Source: Anthracocystis setariae (lineage: Eukaryota > Basidiomycota > Ustilaginomycetes > Ustilaginales > Ustilaginaceae). Taken from it: 64,000 bases of DNA. The position numbers and the translations under genes are program-made. Below are positions 1 through 9,547 of the stretch, one piece after another. Where the stretch lies: the NCBI GenBank assembly GCA_928724745.1, contig CAKMXJ010000012.1, positions 1 to 64,000 of the forward strand, written 5' to 3'. A model generated the notes under the pieces. The model ran no database searches. It saw only the letters and a list, made by a program, of their open reading frames with translations, and was not told the origin of the DNA. Positions within the stretch are counted from its first letter, which is position 1, and each line of letters opens with the position of its first letter.

Positions 1-49
1 ACCCTAAGCATGATACAAATGCGAAACTGATCCGGGCGAGAGGCGAAAC

Positions 50-110
50 GAGACGAGAATGCGAATGCGAGACGAGAATGCGAATGCGAGACGAAACGAA
101 AACGAATCCG
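50..110. repeat. 19-bp tandem repeat beside the retroelement
   Basis: About 2.4 copies of a 19-bp unit (GAGACGAGAATGCGAATGC) lie just past the pol stop codon, in what would be the 3' untranslated part of the minus-strand retrotransposon. On the element strand it is pyrimidine-rich, so it is not a polypurine tract. The window itself begins with a single telomere-like ACCCTAAG. Confidence 0.7.
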
Positions 111-131
111 ATGGTGAGAACGAGAGTGGAC

Positions 132-3100
132 TTAAGACGAAACCGAGGCTGGTTGGGGATTATTCGGAGTGTCGTGGAAGGAATGAGTTGAGCGAGGAAG
201 GCGTGAAAGAGCATCGACGTTGGAATGCAACTTCCCTGGCTTGTATCTGAACTCCAGGTTGTCGAGATGCGGCATGAGGTAAGCGCGCAAACGTTCGATC
301 CGCGGAGTGAAGTGACGTTGGCTGCGAGATGGCGCTCTAATGACAGCTGGGAGTGGAGCGTGATCGGTAACGACAATGATACGTTGAGCGCCATCCAGAT
401 AGTGCTGAAGTGAGTGAAGAGCCCATGCGAGGCAAGAGATCTCGAGTTCAATAGCTGCTAGTTTGGACTCTGAGTCACTAGTCGTGGTCGAGATGAACGC
501 AATGGGACGCTCGACGAGGCCGTCATTGTCATCCTGCTTGTGAACGCCCGTGAAGTGCTCGTGGAAGTCGGCTGGTGGAGGTGTAGACACGTCACGGAGG
601 TGCCACTCGTTGATCATGTCTTCACAGCCATCTTCGACCAAATCGTCAGCAAAGACCCACGTTGGACGGGGGTCGTCTTTCCATTTGACATGGTATTGCC
701 GGTGGCCACGACGAATCCTCTCTCCTACGATGCTTTCGACCTCGTATCGGGGTTCTTCTTGTGCGGACGTACTCGGAACAGGCGCGGCCTCAAGCGGTCG
801 GCCGAATGGGTCCGGTAACGCGGGTGCCAAGTCGAGCTGTGATACATCGAAAACGGGGTCGAGATCGAGATCGGCTGGGAGCGCAAGGCGTACACGATGA
901 TTGGAGAGAACTTCTGCGACCGGGAAAGGGCCTGCTTTAGCCGGGTCTAATTTGCTGAATCTCGCGATGGCTGGAAGGGGGCGTTCGGGCAGGCGGATGA
1001 AAACTTTTGTGCCCACCTCCATATTTGGAAGTGGCCGATGACGTCGATCGAAGGTTCGCTTGTCGACGTCAAGGTTGTTCAAGACGCGTTGCCATGCCGT
1101 TTCGAGACGTGCTTTCGCGACTGCTACTCTGTCCATGTGGCTCTGCGTTGTGACAGAGGGAAGGATCGGTTTCCATGTTTTGACGATGTAGACTAGATCG
1201 AATGGGCACTCGCCGGTGACAACAGACGGTGTTTGATTCATCGCCAACTCCGCAGCAGGCAGGTACTTTGCCCAGTCTTCTGGATGGTCAATAGCGAGTG
1301 CCTTCAGAACCCGTTGTAGTGTCTGGATGTGTCTCTCCACGGGGTTCGCCTGCTGATGGTAAGGAGCAGACGGCTGAAGTGACGCACCAATGGCCTTTGC
1401 GAATTGTTGGCCAACCTGACCAATAAAACGGGCGTCTGAGTCCGACACGATGACCTCCGGTTTCCATCCCCTCTGAAGGACCATGGAGGAGAGCATGTCG
1501 TACAAGGCAACTGCCGTAGCCGTCGAGGTACATGGATTTGTTATGACCATACGGGAAAACAGATCAACCACAACCAGGATCGCGTCGAAGCCACGGCACT
1601 CGGGAAGTCCTAATACCAGATCAACCGAGATGGTGTGAAAGGGATAGGATGCCGCCAAAGCTCGTTGTGCGCTGAACTCGCCTGCCTTCCGATCTAGTTT
1701 CGTGCGAAGACAGATCGGGCAGTTGTCGATGTAAGCTTGCAATTGCGAAGCCAGGCGTGGATGGTGGTACTGACGGAGACGTTCAAAGGTCTTTGCGAAG
1801 CTGAAGTGACCGTCGTCATGATGCGTAGCGAAAAGGTCTTTGAACTCATCCGTAGGAATACAGAGCTGGCGGAGCGTGCGTTTGGGTCCGACATACACGA
1901 GCCTACAATCCTGGATCTCGTATCCTTTTTTCTCTTCACCTTGTTCTAGTGCTCGTATGATAGATCTGAGAGCAGGATCTCGTCTCTGAGCGTCGAGATC
2001 GGGCAAGAACGAGGTGACTTGATGGTGCGCAGCAGCTGGGAAGCGTTGGTGGAGAGCAGCGGCAAAGGCTTGCCCCGACGCGTCAATGTAGAGGTAGAAA
2101 GGCCGACCGTAGTCTGGATAGGCCAGCGTGGGGGGCGAAGACAGGGCTGCCTTGAGTGATTTGAAGGCCGCGGTGTGCGCTTCAGACCAGGTGAGTTTCA
2201 CCTTGCTTGCAGACATCTTGGAGTCGTCGGAATCGACCAGGTGCCATTTGTCGCCAAACTTCTTGTAGCGGTGACCGCGCAGCAGAGATGTTAAGGGAGC
2301 CGCTATCGCTGCGTAGTTGGGGATGAAAGAGCGATAGTAATTGAAAAGGCCCAGAACATGGTAGAGCTGCTGTAACGTGGTCGGAGTAGCTATGTCTTGT
2401 ACTGCAGCGGCCCTGTTCTGAAGGACAGAGACGCCTGACGTCGAGACTTGACGACCCAGGAGAGCCAGAGAAGGGAGTGCGAAACGACATTTGGACGGCG
2501 AGAACTTCAACCCCACCTTTTGGGCAGCGCAGAGCAGCTTGTCAAGGGAGCGGACGTGCTTTTCGAGTGTAGGGGAGAAGATAACAACGTCGTCGAGATA
2601 GACTAGGGCTTCAGTCCAGCGTAGGTTGCCAAGAAGTTGATCCATGAAACGCTGGAAGAACGCTGGCGCGTTTCTCAGGCCAAACGGAATCCTCTTGTAC
2701 TGAAAGAGGCCTTTATGGCAAACGAACGCTGTTTTCCACCTGTCTTCGGGGTCGATGTCGATCTGATGATATCCCTTGATGGCATCGAGGGCTGAGAAGA
2801 GGCGATTTCCAGCCAGCGCCTCGAAGACATCGTCGATGCGTGGAAGGGGATAGCGATCAGGCACGGTAGCTACGTTGAGGCCGCGATAGTCTACACAGAA
2901 GCGCCATTTCTGACCTTGTCGGACGAGGAGGACAGGATATGATACACTAGAAGAGGACGGCTCGATGATGTCGAGGTCCGCAAGTTGATCTAGTGTCTCT
3001 TCAATCACCTGTCGCTTCTCTGGGCTGACTCGTCTTGGCGCCTCCGGCCTGAGGATCCCGGCCTCGACGAGAGGAATCTTCATCGCTGTGCCTGCGACAT

Positions 3101-4331
3101 GTCCTGGTTTCCCATCTAGTGAGAACGCATCCCGATGTTTGCGCAAAACTTCCATTACTGCGGCGTGTGGTCTACCGTTGTCATCCAGACCGATCTCAAA
3201 CACGTTGTCAACTAGCTGAGTATGACAGGTGTTGCGATTTGGTCGGGCCAGGTCGTCTTTGGCGAAGTCGAGAGGCTCTGCATCCGTTCTATAGAGCGTT
3301 TTGGCCGATGTGTCTGCTTCGTTGAGGAACATCGCAGCGACGCTGTTCGGAACCGCATTATGGTCGATTTGTCCGGGCATGAGAAAGTTACAAGCCGGAG
3401 ACGACACGTCGTTGGGTCCCAAAGGAACAGCCTCACCGATCTCGAGATGATCCTCCAATGGAAACGGATTGTCACTCAGATTGGTGACCATGACATGTGT
3501 GGTATCATGGTCGACAAGCGCGGAAGGTAGTGCCAAACAGTTGTGATGATCCGTAGACAACCAGGCGCCATTTTCCAAGACGTACGAGACGGCGTCAGGG
3601 ATGGTGTGACGGACTTGAACCCAGGCGTGGGACTGTGCGGGAACAAGTGTCTCGCCCTTGACTGAGATTGTCTTGTTAATCTTCTTTGGCTTCAGCTCCT
3701 GGCCGCGCGTGTCGAAGATAGGAAAAGAGACGTCTTCGACACGGGCGCGGCCTGATTGAACATCGATGATCATTCCAATGGTGTGGATGACATCAAGACC
3801 TAGACAGATTCCGGGTGCAAAATTGGAGACCACGTGAAAGTCGGCGGACGAGCAAAGCCGGACTGGTTCGCCGTTGTTTTGTCCTTGAATGCTGAACGCC
3901 AAAGTGGCAAAACCGGATGAACAATCACTGCCGATGCCGTTAATGATGATACCTGGCCCATTTAAGGGCCGGAGGTGCAATTGATCGGCAATGGTCTCAT
4001 CTATGATGGAGAGGGTGGACCCTGTATCCACGAGGGATAGACGGGGATTTGCGTGCTGAAGGCTGACGAAGGCTGCTGTAGGAAGGTGGTCGATGAAAGC
4101 TCGTCCTGAACCAGTGGCTTTGGCAGAGGGCAAGTTAACATCTCTAGTGCGGGGATTGCTGTTGCGCACCTTCGGTTCTACTGGCAGTGTTCTGAGACTC
4201 GGATTGAGTAATAGAACGTTGGCATTAGAGACTGGAGGTGGGCAGGCACGGAAAGTGGAGCCGTTCGGCTTGTCGATACTGCCCGTGAGTCCCCGCGTTT
4301 TGTCTAGTTTAGAGACGTTGCGGTCTACCAC
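132..4331 (-). CDS. pol: Ty3/gypsy chromovirus Pol with split, C-terminally displaced RNase H
   Basis: Retrotransposon polyprotein that matures Gag-Pol, copies RNA into DNA and integrates it. Order by residue: retropepsin (DTGS near 102), reverse transcriptase (about 430-640, YLDD near 578), the first RNase H strand with its catalytic Asp (YIDASG, near 750), integrase zinc finger (HHCC, about 837-875), integrase core (Asp near 903 and 965, Glu near 999), and a chromodomain (about 1196-1245). Then come the remaining RNase H motifs (Glu near 1297, Asp near 1323, Asp near 1373). Family members keep RNase H in one piece between RT and integrase, so this is a permuted layout. The frame is open for 1,399 codons. 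The first in-frame start-like codon is GTG at 4331, with no ATG there, so the protein is probably made by -1 frameshifting from gag. The chromodomain suggests targeting to heterochromatin. Confidence 0.93.
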   Translation of the reverse strand: MVDRNVSKLDKTRGLTGSIDKPNGSTFRACPPPVSNANVLLLNPSLRTLPVEPKVRNSNPRTRDVNLPSAKATGSGRAFIDHLPTAAFVSLQHANPRLSLVDTGSTLSIIDETIADQLHLRPLNGPGIIINGIGSDCSSGFATLAFSIQGQNNGEPVRLCSSADFHVVSNFAPGICLGLDVIHTIGMIIDVQSGRARVEDVSFPIFDTRGQELKPKKINKTISVKGETLVPAQSHAWVQVRHTIPDAVSYVLENGAWLSTDHHNCLALPSALVDHDTTHVMVTNLSDNPFPLEDHLEIGEAVPLGPNDVSSPACNFLMPGQIDHNAVPNSVAAMFLNEADTSAKTLYRTDAEPLDFAKDDLARPNRNTCHTQLVDNVFEIGLDDNGRPHAAVMEVLRKHRDAFSLDGKPGHVAGTAMKIPLVEAGILRPEAPRRVSPEKRQVIEETLDQLADLDIIEPSSSSVSYPVLLVRQGQKWRFCVDYRGLNVATVPDRYPLPRIDDVFEALAGNRLFSALDAIKGYHQIDIDPEDRWKTAFVCHKGLFQYKRIPFGLRNAPAFFQRFMDQLLGNLRWTEALVYLDDVVIFSPTLEKHVRSLDKLLCAAQKVGLKFSPSKCRFALPSLALLGRQVSTSGVSVLQNRAAAVQDIATPTTLQQLYHVLGLFNYYRSFIPNYAAIAAPLTSLLRGHRYKKFGDKWHLVDSDDSKMSASKVKLTWSEAHTAAFKSLKAALSSPPTLAYPDYGRPFYLYIDASGQAFAAALHQRFPAAAHHQVTSFLPDLDAQRRDPALRSIIRALEQGEEKKGYEIQDCRLVYVGPKRTLRQLCIPTDEFKDLFATHHDDGHFSFAKTFERLRQYHHPRLASQLQAYIDNCPICLRTKLDRKAGEFSAQRALAASYPFHTISVDLVLGLPECRGFDAILVVVDLFSRMVITNPCTSTATAVALYDMLSSMVLQRGWKPEVIVSDSDARFIGQVGQQFAKAIGASLQPSAPYHQQANPVERHIQTLQRVLKALAIDHPEDWAKYLPAAELAMNQTPSVVTGECPFDLVYIVKTWKPILPSVTTQSHMDRVAVAKARLETAWQRVLNNLDVDKRTFDRRHRPLPNMEVGTKVFIRLPERPLPAIARFSKLDPAKAGPFPVAEVLSNHRVRLALPADLDLDPVFDVSQLDLAPALPDPFGRPLEAAPVPSTSAQEEPRYEVESIVGERIRRGHRQYHVKWKDDPRPTWVFADDLVEDGCEDMINEWHLRDVSTPPPADFHEHFTGVHKQDDNDGLVERPIAFISTTTSDSESKLAAIELEISCLAWALHSLQHYLDGAQRIIVVTDHAPLPAVIRAPSRSQRHFTPRIERLRAYLMPHLDNLEFRYKPGKLHSNVDALSRLPRSTHSFHDTPNNPQPASVSS

Positions 4332-5776
4332 CCCCCCGAGACGTGCATCCTGGCCTGAGCAAGTTCTCCGTCGGTGGGCATGTCGTTTGAGGCAGGAGCT
4401 GACTGTTCTGACGTCGAGGAGAACGAAAGGTCAGGGCTCGGGGAACTGTCGTCGTCTGAGATGACGATGGGTTCTGCCTCATAGACGGGGTAACCGTACG
4501 CCCTGGCCAGCTCAATTTCCATCTGGGCGAGGTAGTGCATCTCGGCTTTTACCTTCGGGGCAACATGTTCGTGTTCGAAATCGAAATGGGGCTGATCACA
4601 AACACGGCAGTTGCGGCCCAGGTAGATGGTTTGTCCAGACCGAGGCATGTGGTATGCTCGGACTTTCCGGCCATCACGCTGCACAAACGACACGTTTTCC
4701 GGCCTGTAGTCATCCGCGAGAGAGCCTGCAGTCCTTTTCTCGGTCGCGCCAGCGTTAGGCCTTACAGTCGGCTTTTGAACTGGGGCGGGTAGGGTTGGCG
4801 CTTGTTGACCGACGTTGCTGTCGGATGACACGGTCGTTTGTGCTGGTATACCACCCGGACTTTTCATCGGGCAACGGTGAGCTGCTCGCCAGGACGCTTC
4901 AAGTGATTTCATCTCGGTCAACATGTCGTTGACGAGGGGAACTGGGTTCAAGTGAGAACGAATCTGAAGTTTCAGCGTGTCTGGCAGACCTAGGCGAATC
5001 TCTTGCGCGAGATTGGCCTGGTCGCGATTCGGATACGCGGCGCGGAGCAAAGCGAGCTTGTTGTAGTAATAAGCTTGGGTGGACTCTGATTGCCAAACCC
5101 ACTTGCGATTGTCAGCAATCCTACGGGCCTCACCGGCGTCGGGCTGGAAGGCTTTCGTGAGAGCTGCTTCCCAAACGTTCCATCCGGCGCTGAGACTGAA
5201 TCGCTGTTCGTTCGGCATTAATTGATACCACTGCGCGGCCGTCTCGCGGAGACAGAGTGGGAGAGCTTCCAGGATTGCTTGCTCCCAGCCGTTCTCGTCA
5301 CGACTCTGAATAAGAGCTGAGACCCGGCCTCTGAAGAACTCCAGGCTGTCCGGCGATCCGTCAAACAGGCCAATATCGCTTGGCTTGATAGAGGGTTTGC
5401 GCCCGGATGCCAGCTGGCTTGCGGCGGCAGCAAGCTCAAGAGTCGATGGGTCGAGCTGACCACGGAGATCGACTCTGGGGAGAGGAGCTTCCATAGGACG
5501 GTGGGGCGGTTGGCGGCTAGGGTATGAACGTGTTGAGTCTTCTCTTTGCTCGAGCAACCTGGTCAACAAAGTGGTTTGTTGTTGCATGGATTGTTGCATC
5601 GCGAGAAGTGTCTGTGCCAGCATTGCCGTTGGGTCGGGCGCCGGAGCGTCACTGGCAGTGTGAGCTGCCCTCCCCGCCTCATCAGAAGCTGAAGCCGACG
5701 GAGAGTGTGAGCGTTGGTCGTCCGCGTTAAGTTCGGCTACGGGGCCAGACGGGTTTCCTCTGCGGGGGCCCGGCAT
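4325..5776 (-). CDS. gag: Ty3/gypsy Gag
   Basis: Capsid-type structural protein of the same retrotransposon, 483 residues counted from the ATG at 5776. The open frame extends 20 codons upstream, but only to a TTG. The N-terminal 100 residues are Pro/Ser/Gln-rich with a Gln-Met stretch. The middle (about 130-320) has the helical retrotransposon-gag pattern with conserved Trp and Leu (for example AAQWYQL and WNVWEAALTKAF). There is no classical CCHC zinc knuckle, but a CRVC pair followed by HFDFEHEH near residue 415 could bind a metal. Gag ends in TAG at 4327-4325, overlapping the start of the pol frame by a few bases. A run of seven G on the coding strand sits just before the stop. Confidence 0.85.
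   Translation of the reverse strand: MPGPRRGNPSGPVAELNADDQRSHSPSASASDEAGRAAHTASDAPAPDPTAMLAQTLLAMQQSMQQQTTLLTRLLEQREDSTRSYPSRQPPHRPMEAPLPRVDLRGQLDPSTLELAAAASQLASGRKPSIKPSDIGLFDGSPDSLEFFRGRVSALIQSRDENGWEQAILEALPLCLRETAAQWYQLMPNEQRFSLSAGWNVWEAALTKAFQPDAGEARRIADNRKWVWQSESTQAYYYNKLALLRAAYPNRDQANLAQEIRLGLPDTLKLQIRSHLNPVPLVNDMLTEMKSLEASWRAAHRCPMKSPGGIPAQTTVSSDSNVGQQAPTLPAPVQKPTVRPNAGATEKRTAGSLADDYRPENVSFVQRDGRKVRAYHMPRSGQTIYLGRNCRVCDQPHFDFEHEHVAPKVKAEMHYLAQMEIELARAYGYPVYEAEPIVISDDDSSPSPDLSFSSTSEQSAPASNDMPTDGELAQARMHVSGGW
4331..4337 (-). promoter_or_regulatory. Predicted -1 ribosomal frameshift site (G GGG GGG)
   Basis: Seven consecutive G on the element strand lie in the gag frame as G GGG GGG, followed by TGG and the gag stop TAG. 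Slipping back one base after the heptamer leads straight into the pol frame (GTG GTA GAC). This fits the X XXY YYZ slippery pattern, and pol has no ATG at its start. I did not find a clear downstream stem or pseudoknot by eye. Confidence 0.6.
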
Positions 5777-6174
5777 TGAGAAATCAACAACGTTCCGTGG
5801 TAGAGGCACAAGTACGCGCTGGTAGAGAAGGAACAATTACACCGCTAGGTTGGCGGTGTTGTCGCTGCGGGGGTTAGTGCCGCAGTAGACACAAGGTCAG
5901 GAATTGAACCTGACAGAAGGAAGGCACACAAAGCTCGCGCTCGCCGGCTGCGAGTCACCACACGAGGGTGTTCCTCGGGTGTCAAGCGAGGGGCGCGTTA
6001 CCTCTCGGTGCTGGAGAGGCCTTGTCGGACTCAGTAGTGAAACCGAGTCAACCGTGTTGAGCTGTAAAAAGGAGATGAGGTCACAAGCCGCGGCGGTCAA
6101 CCCAACGGCTCAGCTGTTACCCACTTGGGGCCTGTCGCTTCAGTGATCAAGGCTGAAGTTGGCGGGTCGGCAGT
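5777..6174 (-). other. Leader between candidate LTR and gag
   Basis: About 400 bp with no supported gene. On the element strand this is the 5' untranslated leader of the retrotransposon. It contains short inverted repeats (for example around 5850-5890 and 5895-5914) that could fold in the RNA. Confidence 0.5.
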
Positions 6175-6192
6175 TGGTATCGGAGCGCGCCA
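6175..6192 (-). promoter_or_regulatory. Candidate primer-binding site
   Basis: Directly inside the candidate 5' LTR, the minus strand reads TGGCGCGCTCCGATACCA, beginning with the TGG expected of a site pairing with a tRNA 3' CCA end. The stretch is nearly palindromic, so the plus strand also begins with TGG (TGGTATCGGAGC), and the primer tRNA and direction are not certain. Confidence 0.35.
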
Positions 6193-6195
6193 AGC

Positions 6196-7200
6196 TGTCG
6201 ATCTGCGTTACCCCGTGAGAGTTGACGAGGCCTGTTGAATCCCGGCCAGGACGTGCACCTGAGAACCGAGAGATTTTTAACGCCCGGGATCAAAGCAGGC
6301 GCTGCGACAGGCAAGCCGTAGCCGCAGATGAGGCCTCGCGAGCTGTTAACCGCGAGTGTGGAGTGTTTGAGCGGACTCAGAACACGAGTGAGAGGTTGGG
6401 AAAAGGGGAACGATCGAGGGCTTTGGTAGGTGAGCCGTCGACGCGAGGGAATAATAGAGAGGGAGTCCGGAGTGAAAGGCGAGATTCTGTTTTGGTTCGG
6501 TGTTTGGGGTGAAAGGGAAAAGGAAGTAGGCGATGGACGGGAGTTGAAGTGGTGGCCGTGGTGGAAGTTTCAACGCTTGGAAGAGATGGGAGGGTTGAGA
6601 AGAGAAGTGGTGATGACGTTGGAGAGATGGGCAGGGGAGATGAGCGGGGTTGAAGTCGGAGTCAGGCCCTTGATTCGGAAATAGAAGGGGAAGTCCAGGG
6701 GCAGAAGAGGAGTGTGAAAATTTTTTTTCCTTGGCGTTTGAATGCGTCGATCGCGCGTGAGAGTGGTATGGGTGAGCGTGGCGGGTCAATGTCGTCGGGA
6801 TGATCAAAGCAACCAACCGATAGGAGGTATGTGCAAACGTGTTTGAGAGGAATCGTGCAAGGTTTGCGAAACGCCGATGTAGATGGGATGGAGGTGGAAA
6901 TGTGAATGTATGATAACGATTAGCGACGGGGATGGGGACAGTGGTTGAGAAAAGTGGGGGAATGCTGATGCGACAGAATTTGATTGAAGTCAGTCGTGTT
7001 CTGAGCGAAGTGTGATCGAGGATTCGGTGTGGACGGAAAGTAGTGGTAATACGAAGAAGGGCGTTGCCACTCTTGTCACCATGTCGTGCTAAAGCACAAG
7101 CTAAGTGAGATTGAGTGAGTGATCGATGAATTCCAGTAAGAAGTGAGGTGACGCCGAGCAAGCCTTTAGCCTGCCCGGCTGCGTCACGTGACTAGCTACA
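6196..7200 (-). mobile_element. Candidate 5' LTR of the gypsy element
   Basis: About 1,005 bp upstream of gag begins on the element strand with TGTAGCTAGTCACGTGAC at 7200 and ends with ACA at 6196, just before the candidate primer-binding site. It has no supported coding content; the 271-codon minus-strand frame inside it is low-complexity (Ser/Pro/His-rich). The partner LTR would lie left of position 1, so the boundaries cannot be confirmed here. Confidence 0.45.
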
Positions 7201-7274
7201 GCTCGGAAATCGGACAGGGATCGGAAACTCGAAGGAGCCGATCACGACACAGGGTTGGGTCGGGGTCAAAACCC

Positions 7275-7707
7275 GAGTCACCGTATCTCAGCAACCAGGG
7301 GTGCGCTCCCTCTGAAACTTCACTGCTAGCATCTCCTAGCATGTGTGAGCAAGTTTGATTAAGCTAGCGTGGAGATTGGAGGTGGTCCATTTTCCCACTT
7401 TCAAAGGGGGGACCCTTGGAGCTTCGACCGAAATCTCCAAAAATGACAAGTCGGCCATAGCTCCACAACCACTTTGCGCCCTTCCATGGGAGTTTCAGGG
7501 TGTTCATTTGGGCCTATTTGAGCCATAGTTTACTATGGGTGCGTCCCTGAAAAGTGAAATTTTTGCCAACCCGAGTCGAGTCGGCCCAATATTGACGGAG
7601 CCGTACAGCAACATTTTATTATGCAACTTGCGTAGGGTTAAGTAATCAAATATACCTATTTTGGGTAGATGAACAACTTTTATTAAGCAACCCTACCCTG
7701 TTTGTAA
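7275..7707 (+). repeat. 433-bp head repeat, copy 1
   Basis: This stretch is repeated in direct orientation exactly 5,100 bp downstream (12375-12807), with only about four mismatches seen by eye and no gap. It contains the motif TATCTCAGCAACCAGG near its start and a reverse-orientation TAGGGTTA near 7634. Similarity fades after the TTTGTAA at its right end. Confidence 0.93.
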
Positions 7708-7827
7708 AAGCACACCCCCTTGTAAGGTATGGATGATATTGCTATGCTGGGTCTGCCTCCCAAGGCAACCTGACTTATCCAGGGGGTCAGGGCATGTTAT
7801 GAGCTATACTACATGATGGAGACGAGG

Positions 7828-8247
7828 CTACTGGGTGGGGAAGGAGGCTAGGATGTCATCTACTTGCTCAGAGAGCATGCCCCTAGGTTCAGGGTTGGTG
7901 AGGTGGCTGATCATGGCTGCCAACTTCTCTACCTTCTTCTTGATGATGGCAAGCCTCTTGTCTGACTCTAGCCAGGGCTGGCCAGCTCTTTGAGACGAAG
8001 AGGATGTAGGGAAAGGGCCCCTGGGATGCTCAGAGACCCTGCAGGGTGAGAGGTTCTGGGTATGGCATCTGTGGCACTTGACTGACCTGGTACTGTTGGA
8101 GGGCCTGCATCTGGCTCCCTGGCCCACAGCAAGGCATCTCTGGCAGGGAAACTCCACAGGAAGGTCAGGAGCACGTCCAGGAGGCCTGGGAGAGGGCTGG
8201 GGAGCAGGCTGAGGGCCATAGACTGGGAGAGGTTCAGGAGAAGACAT
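7828..8247 (-). CDS. Small Cys-rich, proline-rich protein of the repeat unit
   Basis: A 139-residue protein from an ATG. A Pro-rich head (residues 1-32) is followed by a cysteine cluster with two CxxC pairs (CQRC near 35 and CHRC near 59) and further Cys near 47 and 69, which could form a zinc-binding fold like fungal DNA-binding clusters. A charged, helix-prone segment follows (about 90-115). It is transcribed divergently from the OTU gene in the same repeat unit, so it may be a regulatory or nucleic-acid-binding partner. No family is recognised. Its CpG content is low like the rest of the unit. Confidence 0.55.
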   Translation of the reverse strand: MSSPEPLPVYGPQPAPQPSPRPPGRAPDLPVEFPCQRCLAVGQGARCRPSNSTRSVKCHRCHTQNLSPCRVSEHPRGPFPTSSSSQRAGQPWLESDKRLAIIKKKVEKLAAMISHLTNPEPRGMLSEQVDDILASFPTQ

Positions 8248-9547
8248 GTTGAGGAGGAGAAGTTGGGTTGGAGATGGATGTGGTAGGGAAGGAAGAAGCT
8301 CGTCGCTTGGAGCTGGGTACTTATAGCCCAGGGCTCTAGAGACGATCCCAACGAAGAGCCCAGAAGTTAGTTTGAATTTCTAGCATTTTTTTCTGATTTT
8401 CTATGATTTTTTGAAGTTTTATCAGCCTTTTTGACGTGATTTTGAGCTCCCTAGCGCCAGGTGACACCCCTTTCTTCCACTGTATCCATCCTGTTGCCAC
8501 TCCATGAGCTTTGGGCATGTATTGCAGCTGTATTAGAGTGCAAAAGGAGCCCATGAAGTGGTGAGGGTGGTATAAAAGCCCAGTCAGGCTCCACTGGCTT
8601 TGAAGAGACCGAGTCGGCTTGGAACAGCCGTGCTGGCATCTGTGTGGTACAGGCTAGCCTGTGGACTGTCAAAGGCAAGCAAGCGACTCTATTGTGAGTA
8701 TTAAAGCATGTTTGAGATGCCTCTGAGGCAGTTTCCAGTACATGTGTGATGCTTCACTGAAGTTGGCCAAGGTTCACCGAGGTTTACCAAAGTTGGCAGG
8801 CACCCTAACCGAAGACTTTGAGGGTTGAACAAAGGTCAAAGATAGGGTAAAGAGCCTACATGCATCCCTCTTGAAGGCTTCTGGTTCTGTCTTTGAAGGT
8901 AGTTGAACCCTAGGTTAGCCTCACCTTGCCTGCTGCTTGACCGAACTTTAGCGAGGTTTGCCAAGGTTCACCTACGTTTGCTGAAGTTGGCAAAGAGGTT
9001 GGCCATGGTACTTCACTTGAGCTTGGAGGTGGAAAAGCAACAGAGGAAGTTCAGTTCACCCTGGTTAAGTGGAACTCAGACTTCAGGTTGGAAGGTAGTT
9101 GACCAAGGTTGTCAAGTATGTACGTACCCAGGTCAAACATACTCCACCCTATGTTAAGGTGCCCTGGTACATAGGTTCAACATAGGAAAGCAGCCTCTGG
9201 ACGCACATGTACTACCTTTGAATGTTGCTTTGCTTCTAGATGGGTACAACTCCGGTTGCTTGAACTTCTTTGATGTTGTTGAGGGTTGAGCTAGGCTCCA
9301 CGCACTTGTACGTAGGTTTGGCTTGAACTTGGACTTCAAAGTATCCTTTTTGGTGCTGATTTAATCCTTTCATTTTGGCCATTTGCATCTTCCCTTCCTA
9401 TTTATCACTCCTCCACCTTTCCTTCTGACTTCTCCACCACTAACTCCTCCGAACTTCACCTCACCTCCTCCAAACTTTGCCAAACTTCACATTGAACTTC
9501 AACCCCACCTTGACTGGTACTTGCAACCCAGGTACAGTACCTTGACC
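8248..9547. other. Divergent spacer of degenerate GTTGAAC/AAGGTT motifs
   Basis: About 1.3 kb between the two ORFs of the repeat unit, filled with loosely repeated words such as AAGGTTCAC, GTTGAAC, AAGTTGG and GTACCT, and nearly without CpG apart from CCGAAG/ACCGAA contexts. It probably holds the promoters of both genes. I see no convincing ORF; the open frame upstream of the OTU gene ATG is low-complexity. Confidence 0.5.

Noticed and set aside
5895..5914. T-arm-like hairpin (GGTCAGGAATTGAACCTGAC)
   Set aside because: Looks like a tRNA T-stem-loop, but no acceptor, D or anticodon arms can be fitted around it.
6346..7161. 271-codon frame in the candidate LTR
   Set aside because: Ser/Pro/His-rich without any domain; LTR sequence is expected to be non-coding.
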